From assembly GCA_036499025.1 (NCBI GenBank), contig DASYEM010000137.1:1-60297 (forward strand): a stretch of 60,297 nucleotides of DNA. Reading direction: 5' to 3'. The stretch's first letter is position 1, and the number at the start of each line of letters is the position of its first letter. The notes beneath the pieces are model-generated. The model searched no databases. It had not been told where the DNA came from and saw only the letters and a program-made list of their open reading frames with translations. The DNA comes from Parvibaculum sp036499025. Its GTDB lineage: Bacteria; Pseudomonadota; Alphaproteobacteria; Parvibaculales; Parvibaculaceae. Below are positions 7,543 to 15,726 of this stretch, piece after piece. The translations under genes were made by a program, and so were the position numbers.

Positions 7543-8064
7543 TCACATCTTGAGGCGAAGGGCGCCCATATAGTCGCGCTTGCCCACCGGCACGCCTGTG
7601 GAGCGCAGGATGTTATAGGCGGTGGTCGCATGGAAATGGAAATTGGGCATCGAGAAGGACATCAGAAACCCTTCCGCCGTGAACAGGCGTTCGAGATCGC
7701 GCACCCTGAAGACCACATCGGCACCCTCGCGGCTGTTGATTTCGCCCGGCGTCATCGCGCGCAACGCGGCGCGAGCCTCATCGACCGCGGCTTGCAATCC
7801 CGCATAGTCATGTGCGGGTCTCTCACCCGGCAGGCCGAAGATGCCGCTCTTTATGGCCTCCATGGCGCCGACCGAATGGAAGATCACCGACTGGATCTGG
7901 AAGCGGAAAGGATGCATGTCCGGGAAAAGACGCGCATCGACCATTTGCTCGGGGTCGATCTTGTTGTTCCGGCAATGCGAGAGCCCCAGAGCGAGGAAGC
8001 CGCTCACGGCATCCAATGTCTGGAGATAATTGGGGACACTTCCGTCATAGAGCGAAATCGCCAT
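7543..8064 (-). CDS. DUF1993 family protein
   Basis: This 173-aa soluble protein starts MAISLYDGSVPNYLQTLDAV. The family shows FPDMHPFRFQIQSVIFHS, PGERPAHDYAGLQAAVDEAR and a C-terminal SMPNFHFHATTAYNILRSTG with GKRDYMGAL, all present here. The fold is related to DinB-like four-helix bundles, with conserved histidines (HFH) that suggest a metal or a small ligand, but no function is established. The ATG at 8064 is chosen because conservation starts there, not at an in-frame ATG 29 codons upstream. It is the first gene of the leftward series opposite lgt. Confidence 0.8.
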   Translation of the reverse strand: MAISLYDGSVPNYLQTLDAVSGFLALGLSHCRNNKIDPEQMVDARLFPDMHPFRFQIQSVIFHSVGAMEAIKSGIFGLPGERPAHDYAGLQAAVDEARAALRAMTPGEINSREGADVVFRVRDLERLFTAEGFLMSFSMPNFHFHATTAYNILRSTGVPVGKRDYMGALRLKM

Positions 8065-8207
8065 CGTGGTTCTACCTGCCTGTTTGCGCTTTCGGGATCG
8101 CCTCGGACAGGGTAGCACCATTGTCGAACGCGCATATGCTTTGCTTGACACCCGACGGGCGGCGGCGACACTAGCGCCCGCTCATCCCCCCGAACATCGG
8201 ACACACA

Positions 8208-9053
8208 ATGACCGGCATTCCTTTCCCGAACATCGATCCGGTGCTGATCCATCTCGGTCCCTTCGCGATCCGCTGGTATGCGCTGGCCTATATCGCGGGC
8301 CTCGTTCTCGGCTGGCGCTACATTCTGAAGATGATCGATACGCCGCGCCTCTGGAACGGCACGCCGCCGATAACGAAGCTCCAGGTCGACGACGCGCTGC
8401 TCTGGGCGGCGTTAGGCGTCATTCTCGGCGGGCGCATCGGCTATGTGCTGGTTTACGATTCCGTCGATTACATGGCGAACCCGCTCGAGATTTTTAAAGT
8501 CTGGCATGGCGGCATGAGCTTTCACGGCGCGGCGCTCGGCGTGCTGATCGCATTGGCTATCTTCGCGCGCCGCAACGCCATACCGGTGCTGACGTTGTTC
8601 GATCTCACCACGGCGGCCCAACCCATCGGCCAGTTCTTCGGCCGCATCGCCAATTTCATCAACGGCGAATTGTGGGGCCGTCCCACCGATGAGCCTTGGG
8701 GCGTGATCTTTCCGCATGGCGGACCCATGCCGCGCCATCCGAGTCAGATCTATGAAGCTTTTCTGGAAGGCATCATACTTTTCATCGTGTTGCGCATTCT
8801 GACGCATCGCTTCAAAGCCTTTCAGCGACCCGGAACCGTATGGGGCGCCTTCATCGCCGGTTATGGCGCGGCACGCGTTTTTGTCGAATTTTTTCGCGAG
8901 CCCGATGCGCAGATCGGCTATCTCTATGGCGATTGGCTGACCATGGGCATGTTGCTGTCGCTGCCGATGATCGCCGTCGGTCTTCTCATCGTCTGGCAAG
9001 CGCCGCGCATCGCCGCATGGGGAACGCCGGCCGCCGCAACTAAACGTAAATAA
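8208..9053 (+). CDS. lgt: Prolipoprotein diacylglyceryl transferase Lgt
   Basis: This 281-aa integral membrane enzyme moves diacylglycerol from phosphatidylglycerol to the lipobox cysteine of prolipoproteins. Seven hydrophobic segments are visible. Hallmarks are GGRIGYVLVYD, the periplasmic WHGGMSFHGAALG (H106 corresponds to the essential histidine) and the Lgt signature GRIANFINGELWGRPT (residues 145–160). Its TAA overlaps the ATG of midA (TAATG). A weak TTGACA lies at 8145–8150 in the divergent spacer, but no convincing −10 box accompanies it. Confidence 0.95.
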   Translation: MTGIPFPNIDPVLIHLGPFAIRWYALAYIAGLVLGWRYILKMIDTPRLWNGTPPITKLQVDDALLWAALGVILGGRIGYVLVYDSVDYMANPLEIFKVWHGGMSFHGAALGVLIALAIFARRNAIPVLTLFDLTTAAQPIGQFFGRIANFINGELWGRPTDEPWGVIFPHGGPMPRHPSQIYEAFLEGIILFIVLRILTHRFKAFQRPGTVWGAFIAGYGAARVFVEFFREPDAQIGYLYGDWLTMGMLLSLPMIAVGLLIVWQAPRIAAWGTPAAATKRK

Positions 9054-10138
9054 TGACGGTCCTCGCTCAACATATCGCGCGTCTCATTTCAGAGACGGGC
9101 CCGATCTCCATCAGTCACTTCATGGCGCTGGCGCTTGGCCATCCCAAGCACGGCTATTACATGACGCGCGATCCGCTGGGCGCGGCGGGCGACTTCACAA
9201 CCTCGCCGGAAATCAGTCAGATGTTCGGCGAACTGGTCGGCCTCTGGATTGCCGAGACCTGGATCGCGCAAGGCCGCCCCTCGCCCTTCATCCTCGCCGA
9301 ACTCGGGCCCGGACGCGGCACGCTGATGGCCGATGCGCTTCGCGCGCTGCGCTCCGTGCCTGGCCTGTTCGATATCTTGCAATTGCATTTCGTCGAAACG
9401 AGCCCGGTGCTTGCCGCCGCGCAAAAACGGAATGTGCCGAATGCCACATGGCATGATCGCTTCGATACATTGCCCGAGGGGCCGCTATTCCTCATCGCCA
9501 ATGAATTCTTCGATGCGCTGCCGATCCGGCAATTCGTGCGCATGGAGCGCGGCTGGTGCGAACGTTTCGTGATGCTTGACGATGACAGCACCGAAGATGC
9601 GCCGCACTTCGTGCCCGCAATCACGCCGGTGCCGATCCAGTCCGACGACATTCTGCCACCTGCCGCGCGCAATGCCCCGGTCGGCAGCCTTGCAGAAATC
9701 TCTCCGGCGTCGGGCGCTTTCGCCGAAGACATCGCGCTCCGCCTGAAACGCCACGGCGGCGCGGCGCTCATCATCGATTACGGCCACGCAAAAAGCGCCG
9801 TCGGCGATACGCTGCAAGCCCTGCGCGCGCATAACTTCGTCGATGCCTTCGAGACGCCCGGCGAAGCGGATCTGACGGCGCATGTCGATTTCGAAGCGCT
9901 GGCGCTCGCGGCCAAAGTGGGCGGCGCAGTTGCGCATGGGCCCGTCGAGCAGGGATCGTTTTTGCGCGCGCTCGGGATCAAAGCCCGCGCCGAAGCGTTG
10001 AAGGCGAGAGCGACACCGGAACAGGCGCGCGATATAGATGCCGCAGAGCGGCGATTGACCGCACGCGAGGAGATGGGCAGCTTGTTCAAGGTGATGGCGC
10101 TGACGGCGCCCAACGCACCGGAGCTTGCCGGGTTTTGA
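9053..10138 (+). CDS. MidA/NDUFAF7-type SAM-dependent methyltransferase
   Basis: This 361-aa class I methyltransferase belongs to the MidA/NDUFAF7 family (formerly DUF185). Signatures are GYYMTRDPLGAAGDFTTSPE near the N-terminus, ILAELGPGRGTLMADALRA as the SAM-binding glycine loop (residues about 82–100), FLIANEFFDALPIRQF and ALIIDYGHAKSAVGDTLQAL. The mitochondrial homologue methylates an arginine of complex I subunit NDUFS2; bacterial members may do the same on NuoD, though this is unproven. It overlaps lgt by 1 nt and is followed after 7 nt by pgeF, a conserved alphaproteobacterial order. Confidence 0.88.
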   Translation: MTVLAQHIARLISETGPISISHFMALALGHPKHGYYMTRDPLGAAGDFTTSPEISQMFGELVGLWIAETWIAQGRPSPFILAELGPGRGTLMADALRALRSVPGLFDILQLHFVETSPVLAAAQKRNVPNATWHDRFDTLPEGPLFLIANEFFDALPIRQFVRMERGWCERFVMLDDDSTEDAPHFVPAITPVPIQSDDILPPAARNAPVGSLAEISPASGAFAEDIALRLKRHGGAALIIDYGHAKSAVGDTLQALRAHNFVDAFETPGEADLTAHVDFEALALAAKVGGAVAHGPVEQGSFLRALGIKARAEALKARATPEQARDIDAAERRLTAREEMGSLFKVMALTAPNAPELAGF

Positions 10139-10145
10139 GGTAAGA

Positions 10146-10919
10146 ATGCTGACTGCAAAGCCGCTCGATGCCCTCAATCACATTCGCCACGGCTTCTTTA
10201 CGCGCGAAGGCGGCGTCTCGAAAGGCATCTATGCCTCGCTGAATTGCGGCTACGGCTCGGATGACGAAAAGGGCGCGGTGACGGAAAACCGTGCGCGCGT
10301 GGCACAAGCCCTGAGCGTCGAAGCCGACAAGCTTCTGACCGTCCATCAGATCCATAGCCCGACCGTCATCCGCGTCACGGAACCGTGGACGCCCGCCACC
10401 GCGCCGCAAGCCGACGCCATGGTGACGGATCAACCCAACATCGCGCTCGGCGTTCTGGCCGCCGATTGCGCCCCGGTGCTTTTCGCCGATGCGACGGCGC
10501 GCGTCGCTGGCGCAGCCCATGCCGGTTGGAAAGGCGCTTTTACCGGCGTTCTTGAAGCGACCGTCGAGGCGATGATCGGACTTGGCGCCAAGCGCGAGCG
10601 CATCGTCGCCGCCATCGGTCCCTGCATTTCGCGCGACGCCTATGAAGTCGGCCCGGAATTTCTCGAACGCTTTTTGCAGGCCGACGAAGCCAACAGCAAA
10701 TGGTTCATGCCCTCGGCGCGCGAAGATCATTTCATGTTCGACCTGCCCGCCTTTGCAGCTTCGCGCCTTGAAGGCACGCAGATTTCGACCGTGGCCCAGC
10801 TCGGCGTCTGCACCTATGCCGACGACAAACGCTTCTTCTCCTATCGCCGCACGACGCATCGCGGCGAAGGCGATTATGGCCGCCAGATTTCGGCGATTGC
10901 TCTCAGGGCTGACACTTAA
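10146..10919 (+). CDS. pgeF: Purine nucleoside phosphorylase/peptidoglycan-editing factor PgeF (YfiH)
   Basis: This 257-aa protein of the multicopper-polyphenol-oxidase/laccase-like YfiH family has the metal site residues H-C-H: VHQIHSP, ADCAPVLF and AHAGWKGAF, with C-terminal DDKRFFSYRR. Members have been given roles in cleaving the L-Ser/L-Ala error in UDP-MurNAc peptides and in purine nucleoside phosphorolysis. The ATG at 10146 is used because GAGGTAAG precedes it; a TTG seven codons upstream would overlap midA and lacks a ribosome binding site. It is the third gene of lgt–midA–pgeF. Confidence 0.9.
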   Translation: MLTAKPLDALNHIRHGFFTREGGVSKGIYASLNCGYGSDDEKGAVTENRARVAQALSVEADKLLTVHQIHSPTVIRVTEPWTPATAPQADAMVTDQPNIALGVLAADCAPVLFADATARVAGAAHAGWKGAFTGVLEATVEAMIGLGAKRERIVAAIGPCISRDAYEVGPEFLERFLQADEANSKWFMPSAREDHFMFDLPAFAASRLEGTQISTVAQLGVCTYADDKRFFSYRRTTHRGEGDYGRQISAIALRADT

Positions 10920-10981
10920 CCGCCTGCGCTTGCTACTCTGGCCCAACGCGAATCGAAACGAGTCGCGGATTGGGCGAGATC

Positions 10982-11896
10982 ATGTCGGCTGGGAACGGAA
11001 ACGGACGGAGGCAAGTGCGCATCGCTGCGGCGATGGCGCTTCTGGGCCTTGCCGGTTGCGTCGATAACGCCTCTTCTCCCAAGGCCGCGCCGCAATCCGT
11101 GATCGAAGTGAAGATCGAGCCGCAAGGCAGTGTCAAAGCCGATCAGGCCCAGCGATTGAGCGTGCTGATCGCCGAAGAAGCGCAGCGCAGGAACACTGTG
11201 GCGAGAGACGAAAAACTCGACGGCGTCGTCAATGCGAGCCGCGCGGGCGACGGGCTCTATCTCGTCACCGTGATCGACGTCAATAACGGCAAGGGCAAAC
11301 GGCTGCATCGCATCGTCAATGAAAGCGTGCAGCCAAAGCAACAAACGCTCACGGACGCTGCCATCGCAAACCTCGCCGTCAGCACCGTGAGGAAGCTCAC
11401 GCTCTGGCACATGGCCTCGGGCTTTGCCGCCGATGAGGCGACAGGCAGCATTCGCAGCAGCGGCAGCGAAGATGTCGCAGCGCTCGGACCCGACGACCGG
11501 ATCGCCACGGTGAGCATCGCCGCGATCATGGCCGTCAAACCGACATTCGACATTGCCATCGGCCCCGCCCCCGGCGACGGCGCTGAAGCCCTGAAAGCGG
11601 CGCTGCAAAGCGAACTCGCCAAGGCGGCGCCGAGCGGCGACCCGAGCCGTTATCATGTACGAGGCGAGGTAACCGTCTCCTCTACCGAGACTGGAGATGT
11701 CGGCGTTGCGATTCGCTGGCAGGTGGCCGCGCCCGACGGTCGACCCATCGGCACGGTCACGCAGAAGCGCGCGACCGCTCCGTCGCGAATCGCATCTTAT
11801 TGGGGCAATCTGGCAAAAGCGGCGGCAGAACCCGCCGCCGACGGCATTCTGGAGATGTTGAAACCTGCACCGATGCTTCCCGGCAACGCTTCGTAA
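10982..11896 (+). CDS. Predicted lipoprotein of unknown function
   Basis: This 304-aa protein has a type II signal peptide: a basic start (RRQVR), a hydrophobic core and the lipobox LAGC with Cys26, so it is likely lipidated by the Lgt encoded three genes upstream. After the Cys comes a low-complexity linker, then mixed alpha/beta sequence without a recognised motif (QRLSVLIAEEAQRRN, LYLVTVIDVNNGKGKRLHRI, YHVRGEVTVSSTETGDVGVA). The C-terminal pattern of serine/threonine strands fits a periplasmic beta domain. The ATG at 10982 has GGGCGAG before it; a TTG four codons upstream is less likely. The gap to pgeF is 62 nt. No function is proposed. Confidence 0.75.
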   Translation: MSAGNGNGRRQVRIAAAMALLGLAGCVDNASSPKAAPQSVIEVKIEPQGSVKADQAQRLSVLIAEEAQRRNTVARDEKLDGVVNASRAGDGLYLVTVIDVNNGKGKRLHRIVNESVQPKQQTLTDAAIANLAVSTVRKLTLWHMASGFAADEATGSIRSSGSEDVAALGPDDRIATVSIAAIMAVKPTFDIAIGPAPGDGAEALKAALQSELAKAAPSGDPSRYHVRGEVTVSSTETGDVGVAIRWQVAAPDGRPIGTVTQKRATAPSRIASYWGNLAKAAAEPAADGILEMLKPAPMLPGNAS

Positions 11897-12011
11897 ACCC
11901 TTTCCGCATTCCGAAAGCCGCGCTGTTTACAGCCCCAAAACGCCTTGTTACAACCCGCTCGAGCCGTCGCACCTCTGTCACGAGACGGCTGATCCCCGGG
12001 GGTTTAAGGCC

Positions 12012-12947
12012 ATGAAGCTCGTCGCAGGCAATTCGAACCGGGCTCTGTCCGAAGCCATCGCGGCCTATCTCAATCTTCCCCTGACCAAGTCGGTCGTTCG
12101 CCGCTTCGCGGATATGGAAGTCTTCGTTGAGATTCAGGAAAACGTCCGTGGCGAAGACGTCTTCGTCATCCAGTCGACGTCCTATCCGGCCAATGACCAT
12201 TTGATGGAATTGCTCATCATCATCGACGCGTTGAAGCGCGCCTCCGCGCGCCGCATCACGGCGGTCGTCCCTTATTTCGGCTATGCCCGCCAGGACCGTA
12301 AACCCGGCCCACGCTCGCCGATCTCGGCAAAGCTCGTCGCCAATCTCATCACCACGGCAGGCGCCGACCGCGTGTTGACGCTCGACCTTCATGCCGGGCA
12401 GATCCAGGGCTTCTTCGACATTCCGACCGACAATCTTTTCGGCGCTCCCGTTCTGACCAATGACATCGAGGCCCATTACAAAAAGGGCGACGATCTGATG
12501 ATCATTTCGCCCGACGTCGGCGGCGTGGTCCGCGCCCGCGCCATCGCCAAACGCATCGGCGCAGACCTCGCCATCGTGGACAAACGCCGCGAACGCGCCG
12601 GCGAGTCTGAAGTCATGAACATCATCGGCGACGTCAAAGGCCGGGCCTGCATCCTCGTCGACGATATCGTCGACAGCGCCGGGACCCTCTGCAACGCCGC
12701 CGAGGCCCTGCTGGCCAAGGGCGCGACACAGGTTTCCGCTTACGTCAGCCACGGCGTGCTCTCGGGTGGCGCGGTCGCCCGCGTCGCCGCCTCCCAGCTC
12801 AAGGAACTGGTCATCACGGACTCGATCCAGGCGACCGAAGCGGTGCGCGTGGCCCACAATATCCGCACCGTTACCATCGCCCCGCTGATCGGCGAGGCCA
12901 TGCGCCGCACCGCCGAGGAACGCTCGGTTTCGAGCCTTTTTGACTGA
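12012..12947 (+). CDS. prs: Ribose-phosphate pyrophosphokinase
   Basis: This 311-aa PRPP synthetase converts ribose-5-phosphate and ATP to PRPP and AMP. Landmarks are KLVAGNSNRALSEAIAAYL, RFADMEVFVEIQENVRGEDV, the ATP site YFGYARQDRKPGPRSPISAK, the DLHAGQIQGFFDIPTDN flexible loop and the PRPP loop ACILVDDIVDSAGTLCNA. The length is standard. PRPP feeds adenine phosphoribosyltransferase (apt at 25.9 kb) among others. A short hairpin precedes it (agccgtc around 11964, gacggct around 11986). It appears monocistronic: a separate promoter for rplY lies 34 nt after its stop. Confidence 0.96.
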   Translation: MKLVAGNSNRALSEAIAAYLNLPLTKSVVRRFADMEVFVEIQENVRGEDVFVIQSTSYPANDHLMELLIIIDALKRASARRITAVVPYFGYARQDRKPGPRSPISAKLVANLITTAGADRVLTLDLHAGQIQGFFDIPTDNLFGAPVLTNDIEAHYKKGDDLMIISPDVGGVVRARAIAKRIGADLAIVDKRRERAGESEVMNIIGDVKGRACILVDDIVDSAGTLCNAAEALLAKGATQVSAYVSHGVLSGGAVARVAASQLKELVITDSIQATEAVRVAHNIRTVTIAPLIGEAMRRTAEERSVSSLFD

Positions 12948-12980
12948 CGCTTCGCTGGAGGGCTAAGCCCCTCCCCCGGC

Positions 12981-13009
12981 TTGAGTTTTCCCCTTTCCGG
13001 CGCTATAAA
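12981..13009 (+). promoter_or_regulatory. Sigma-70-type promoter of rplY
   Basis: TTGAGT (12981–12986) and TATAAA (13004–13009) are separated by exactly 17 nt. The predicted transcript start, near 13016, gives a leader of about 88 nt before the rplY ATG. This is one of the best promoter matches in the window. Confidence 0.65.
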
Positions 13010-13020
13010 CCGCCCAAATC

Positions 13021-13100
13021 GACGTCCACACCCCTGGAGGAAACGTCGTGAGCCGCCGCGGGCAATCCGCTCACGGGGCTATTTTTGTTGGAGAATCAAC
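13021..13100 (+). promoter_or_regulatory. Structured mRNA leader of rplY (candidate ribosomal-protein leader)
   Basis: Three nested or tandem stems can be drawn in the leader: P1 gacgt (13021–13025) with acgtc (13043–13047); P2 gtgagc (13048–13053) with gctcac (13069–13074); and a 4-bp stem gttg/caac (13087–13090 with 13097–13100) that puts the GAGAA ribosome binding site in its loop. A cccc at 13031–13034 could also pair with gggg at 13075–13078 as a pseudoknot, and P2 is followed by a T-run. The arrangement fits an autoregulatory leader. Confidence 0.4.
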
Positions 13101-13103
13101 GCT

Positions 13104-13835
13104 ATGGCCGAGACACTGACGCTCAAGGCCGAGGCACGTACGAAGAGCAGCAAGGGGGCTGTTCGCTCGATTCGCCTCGCAGGCCGCGTCCCCGCCGTGA
13201 TTTACGGCGACAAGAAGTCCCCTGAACTTATCTCTGTCGATTACAAGGCCGTGAACGCCCTCTACCAGACGGGCACCTTCGCGAGCCACCTGCTGAACAT
13301 CGACATCGACGGCAAGATCGAGCGCGTCATTCCGCGCGACGTGCAGCGCGAAGTCGTCCGCGACTTCATCATCCACGTCGATTTCCTGCGTCTCGGCAAG
13401 AACGCGACCATCACGGTTGAAGTGCCTGTCCACTTCATCAACCATGAAGCTTCGCCCGGCCTCAAGGCCGGCGGCGTGCTGAACATCGTCAGCCACGACA
13501 TCGGCCTCATCTGCCCGGCGGAAAACATCCCCGAGGCGATCGAAATCGACCTCAGCGGTTACGAAATGGCCAGCTCGATCCACATCTCGTCGATCAAGCT
13601 TCCGACCGGCGTGCGCCCGACCGTCACCGACCGCGACTTCACCATCGCGACGATCGCGGCGCCTGCCGCCGTCGTCTCGGCGGAAGCGGGTTCGGGCGCG
13701 GCGGCTCCGGCTGCCGGTGCGGCGGCGGCCCCGGCCGCTGGTGGCAAGGCGGCGGCTCCCGCTGCCGGCGCCAAGGCGGCGGCTCCTGCCGCTGGCGCCA
13801 AGGCTGCCCCCAAGGCACCTGCCGGCAAGAAGTAA
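13104..13835 (+). CDS. rplY: 50S ribosomal protein bL25 (general stress protein Ctc type)
   Basis: This 243-aa long-form bL25 binds 5S rRNA. The N-terminal L25 domain (1–95) shows LKAEARTKSSKGAVRSIRLA, GRVPAVIYGDK and VDFLRL; the TL5/Ctc C-terminal beta domain follows (96–190, INHEASPGLKAGGVLNIVSH). Residues about 195–243 form an Ala/Pro/Gly/Lys-rich tail built from imperfect 9-residue repeats. The ATG at 13104 follows GGAGAATCAACGCT; an upstream in-frame start would run through the leader hairpins. It is followed by pth 39 nt downstream, a widely conserved pair (bL25 and peptidyl-tRNA hydrolase). Confidence 0.95.
   Translation: MAETLTLKAEARTKSSKGAVRSIRLAGRVPAVIYGDKKSPELISVDYKAVNALYQTGTFASHLLNIDIDGKIERVIPRDVQREVVRDFIIHVDFLRLGKNATITVEVPVHFINHEASPGLKAGGVLNIVSHDIGLICPAENIPEAIEIDLSGYEMASSIHISSIKLPTGVRPTVTDRDFTIATIAAPAAVVSAEAGSGAAAPAAGAAAAPAAGGKAAAPAAGAKAAAPAAGAKAAPKAPAGKK
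13698..13809 (+). repeat. Imperfect 27-bp tandem repeats encoding the bL25 tail
   Basis: About four copies of a 27-bp unit encode variants of KAAAPAAGA. Copies differ mainly at third codon positions (gctgcc versus gccgct), so the protein repeat is kept while the DNA drifts. Such repeats can expand or contract by slippage. Confidence 0.6.
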
Positions 13836-13874
13836 GTTACGGGCACCGGGATCAACGAAAAAGGAGCGCGGGCG

Positions 13875-14510
13875 ATGTTGCTGCTCGTGGGCCTCGGAAA
13901 TCCCGGCCCCCAATACGCCTTCAACAGGCACAATATCGGCTTCATGGCGGTGGACGCGATTGTCCACCGCCATTCCTTTTCAAGCGAGCGCCAGCGCTTT
14001 CAGGGTCTCACCAATGATGGGACGCTGGGCGGCGAAAAGGTGATCGCGCTAAAGCCGATGACCTATATGAACGAAAGCGGGCGCTCCGTCGGCGAGGCGA
14101 TGCGCTTCTTCAAGCTGGAGCCGCAAGACGTCGTCGTCATTCACGACGAGCTCGACCTGCCCGCCGGCAAACTGCGCATCAAGACGGGCGGCGGCGCGGG
14201 CGGACATAACGGCATCCGCTCGATCATCTCGCATATCGGCGAAAATTTTCGCCGCGTGCGCATCGGCATCGGTCATCCGGGCGCCAGAGACAAGGTACTG
14301 AGCGCCGTGCTCGGCGATTTCAGCAAGACGGAAATGAAATGGGTTGAGCCCCTGCTCGACACGATTGTCGCCGAGGCCCCTCTTCTCGGCGAGGGACGCT
14401 TCAATAGCTTCGCCAATCGCGTGCATCTGGCGCTGAACCCCGAACCGCCCAAAGCGGAGGCGAAACCGAAGCCGCCCGCAAAAAGCGAAAAAGAAAACGG
14501 AGACAAGTAG
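13875..14510 (+). CDS. pth: Peptidyl-tRNA hydrolase
   Basis: This 211-aa enzyme releases peptides from peptidyl-tRNA that dropped off the ribosome. It shows LLLVGLGNPGPQYAFNRHNIGF at the N-terminus with the catalytic His20, KPMTYMNESGRSV and the signature VVIHDELDLPAGKLRIKTGG with GGHNGIRSI. The core ends near residue 185; the last 25 residues are a charged Pro/Lys/Glu tail typical of alphaproteobacterial Pth. It starts 39 nt after rplY and ends 2 nt before ychF. All three genes act on translation, so a shared transcript is likely. Confidence 0.95.
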   Translation: MLLLVGLGNPGPQYAFNRHNIGFMAVDAIVHRHSFSSERQRFQGLTNDGTLGGEKVIALKPMTYMNESGRSVGEAMRFFKLEPQDVVVIHDELDLPAGKLRIKTGGGAGGHNGIRSIISHIGENFRRVRIGIGHPGARDKVLSAVLGDFSKTEMKWVEPLLDTIVAEAPLLGEGRFNSFANRVHLALNPEPPKAEAKPKPPAKSEKENGDK

Positions 14511-14512
14511 CC

Positions 14513-15622
14513 ATGGGTTTCAAATGCGGCATCGTCGGACTGCCGAATGTCGGCAAGTCGACCCTCTTCAACGCGCTGACCCAGACGGCGGCGGCGCAGG
14601 CCGCGAACTATCCCTTCTGCACCATCGAACCGAATGTCGGTGAAGTGGCGGTGCCGGACGAGCGCCTCGACAAGCTTGCCTCCATCGCCAAGAGCAAGGA
14701 AATCATTCCGACGCGCCTGACCTTCGTCGACATCGCCGGTCTCGTCAAAGGCGCGTCCAAGGGCGAAGGTCTCGGCAACCAGTTTCTCGCCAATATCCGC
14801 GAAGTCGATGCGGTGGCCTATGTGCTGCGTTGCTTCGTCGACGACGACATCATCCATGTCGAAAAGCGCATCGACCCTCTGGCCGACGCCGAGATCGTGG
14901 AAACCGAACTGATGCTTTCCGATCTCGAAAGCCTGGAAAAGCGCATCACCGGGCTCGAGAAGAAAGCCAAGGGTGGCGACAAGGAAGCAAAGCAGCAGGT
15001 CGATCTCATCAACATCGCGCTGGCCTATCTGCGCGACGGCAAGCCCGCGCGCTTCGCCGCCAAGGACGGCAAGATCGCCGAAGACGATGAGAAGGCGTGG
15101 AACGGCCTGAACCTGCTGACGTCAAAGCCCGTTCTCTATGTCTGCAACGTCGAGGAATCATCTGCCGCCGCAGGCAATGAATATTCAAAACTCGTCGAAG
15201 CCCGCGCAAAGGCCGAAGGCGCCGAAAGCGTCGTCATCTCGGCGCGCATCGAAGAGGAAATCGCCCAGCTGCCAAACGAGGAGCGCACCGAATTCCTTGA
15301 GACGCTGGGCCTCACGGAGCCGGGCCTCAACCGCCTGATCCGCGCGGGCTACAGCCTCCTTCACCTCATCACTTATTTCACGGTCGGCCCGAAAGAAACC
15401 CGCGCCTGGACGATCACCGAAGGCACGCGCGGACCGAAAGCGGCGGGCGTCATCCATACCGATTTCGAGAAGGGCTATATCCGCGCCGAAACGATCGCCT
15501 ATGCCGATTACGTGGCGCTGGGCGGCGAACAAGGCGCGAAGTCCTCAGGCAAGGCGCGCTCGGAAGGCAAGGAATATGTCGTGCAGGACGGTGACGTCAT
15601 GCACTTCCTGTTTAACAACTGA
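14513..15622 (+). CDS. ychF: Ribosome-associated ATPase/GTPase YchF
   Basis: This 369-aa Obg-family P-loop protein has G1 GLPNVGKST (residues 8–16), the DxxG switch DIAGLVKGASKGEGLGNQFL, a coiled-coil insertion (about 130–200) and a C-terminal TGS domain (TYFTVGPKETRAWTI through QDGDVMHFLF). YchF prefers ATP over GTP and binds ribosomes; it has a reported role in stress responses. The length is as expected. The gene lies 2 nt after pth, and the two are almost always adjacent in alphaproteobacteria. A REP-like palindrome follows its stop. Confidence 0.95.
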   Translation: MGFKCGIVGLPNVGKSTLFNALTQTAAAQAANYPFCTIEPNVGEVAVPDERLDKLASIAKSKEIIPTRLTFVDIAGLVKGASKGEGLGNQFLANIREVDAVAYVLRCFVDDDIIHVEKRIDPLADAEIVETELMLSDLESLEKRITGLEKKAKGGDKEAKQQVDLINIALAYLRDGKPARFAAKDGKIAEDDEKAWNGLNLLTSKPVLYVCNVEESSAAAGNEYSKLVEARAKAEGAESVVISARIEEEIAQLPNEERTEFLETLGLTEPGLNRLIRAGYSLLHLITYFTVGPKETRAWTITEGTRGPKAAGVIHTDFEKGYIRAETIAYADYVALGGEQGAKSSGKARSEGKEYVVQDGDVMHFLFNN

Positions 15623-15625
15623 CAG

Positions 15626-15712
15626 TGTCATCCCCGGAGTCGATCGGGGGATTCAGAATCGCAAACACCGGGCTCCCGGCTCTGGATTGCCGGGTCAAGC
15701 CCGGCAATGACA
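15626..15712. repeat. REP-like palindromic element after ychF
   Basis: The spacer starts with gtcatccccgg and ends with an almost perfect inverted copy, cccggcaatgac. Its right half holds a 9-bp stem (attgccggg 15686–15694, cccggcaat 15700–15708) around a 5-nt loop. The wording is typical of extragenic palindromes dispersed in alphaproteobacterial genomes. It may also stop transcription after ychF. Confidence 0.7.
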
Positions 15713-15726
15713 AGGGAGAGCGGAAG

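Noticed and set aside
8145..8150. TTGACA upstream of lgt as a −35 box
   Set aside because: No acceptable −10 hexamer lies 16–18 nt downstream.
10125..10145. TTG as the pgeF start
   Set aside because: It overlaps midA and has no ribosome binding site, whereas the ATG at 10146 follows GAGGTAAG.
11757..12857. 366-codon minus-strand frame opposite prs
   Set aside because: It mirrors the well-supported prs gene; Asp/Gly/Val-rich sequence with no motif.
13686..13835. Tandem repeats at the rplY 3' end as a CRISPR-like array
   Set aside because: The repeats are directly adjacent without spacers and encode a regular Ala/Lys tail.
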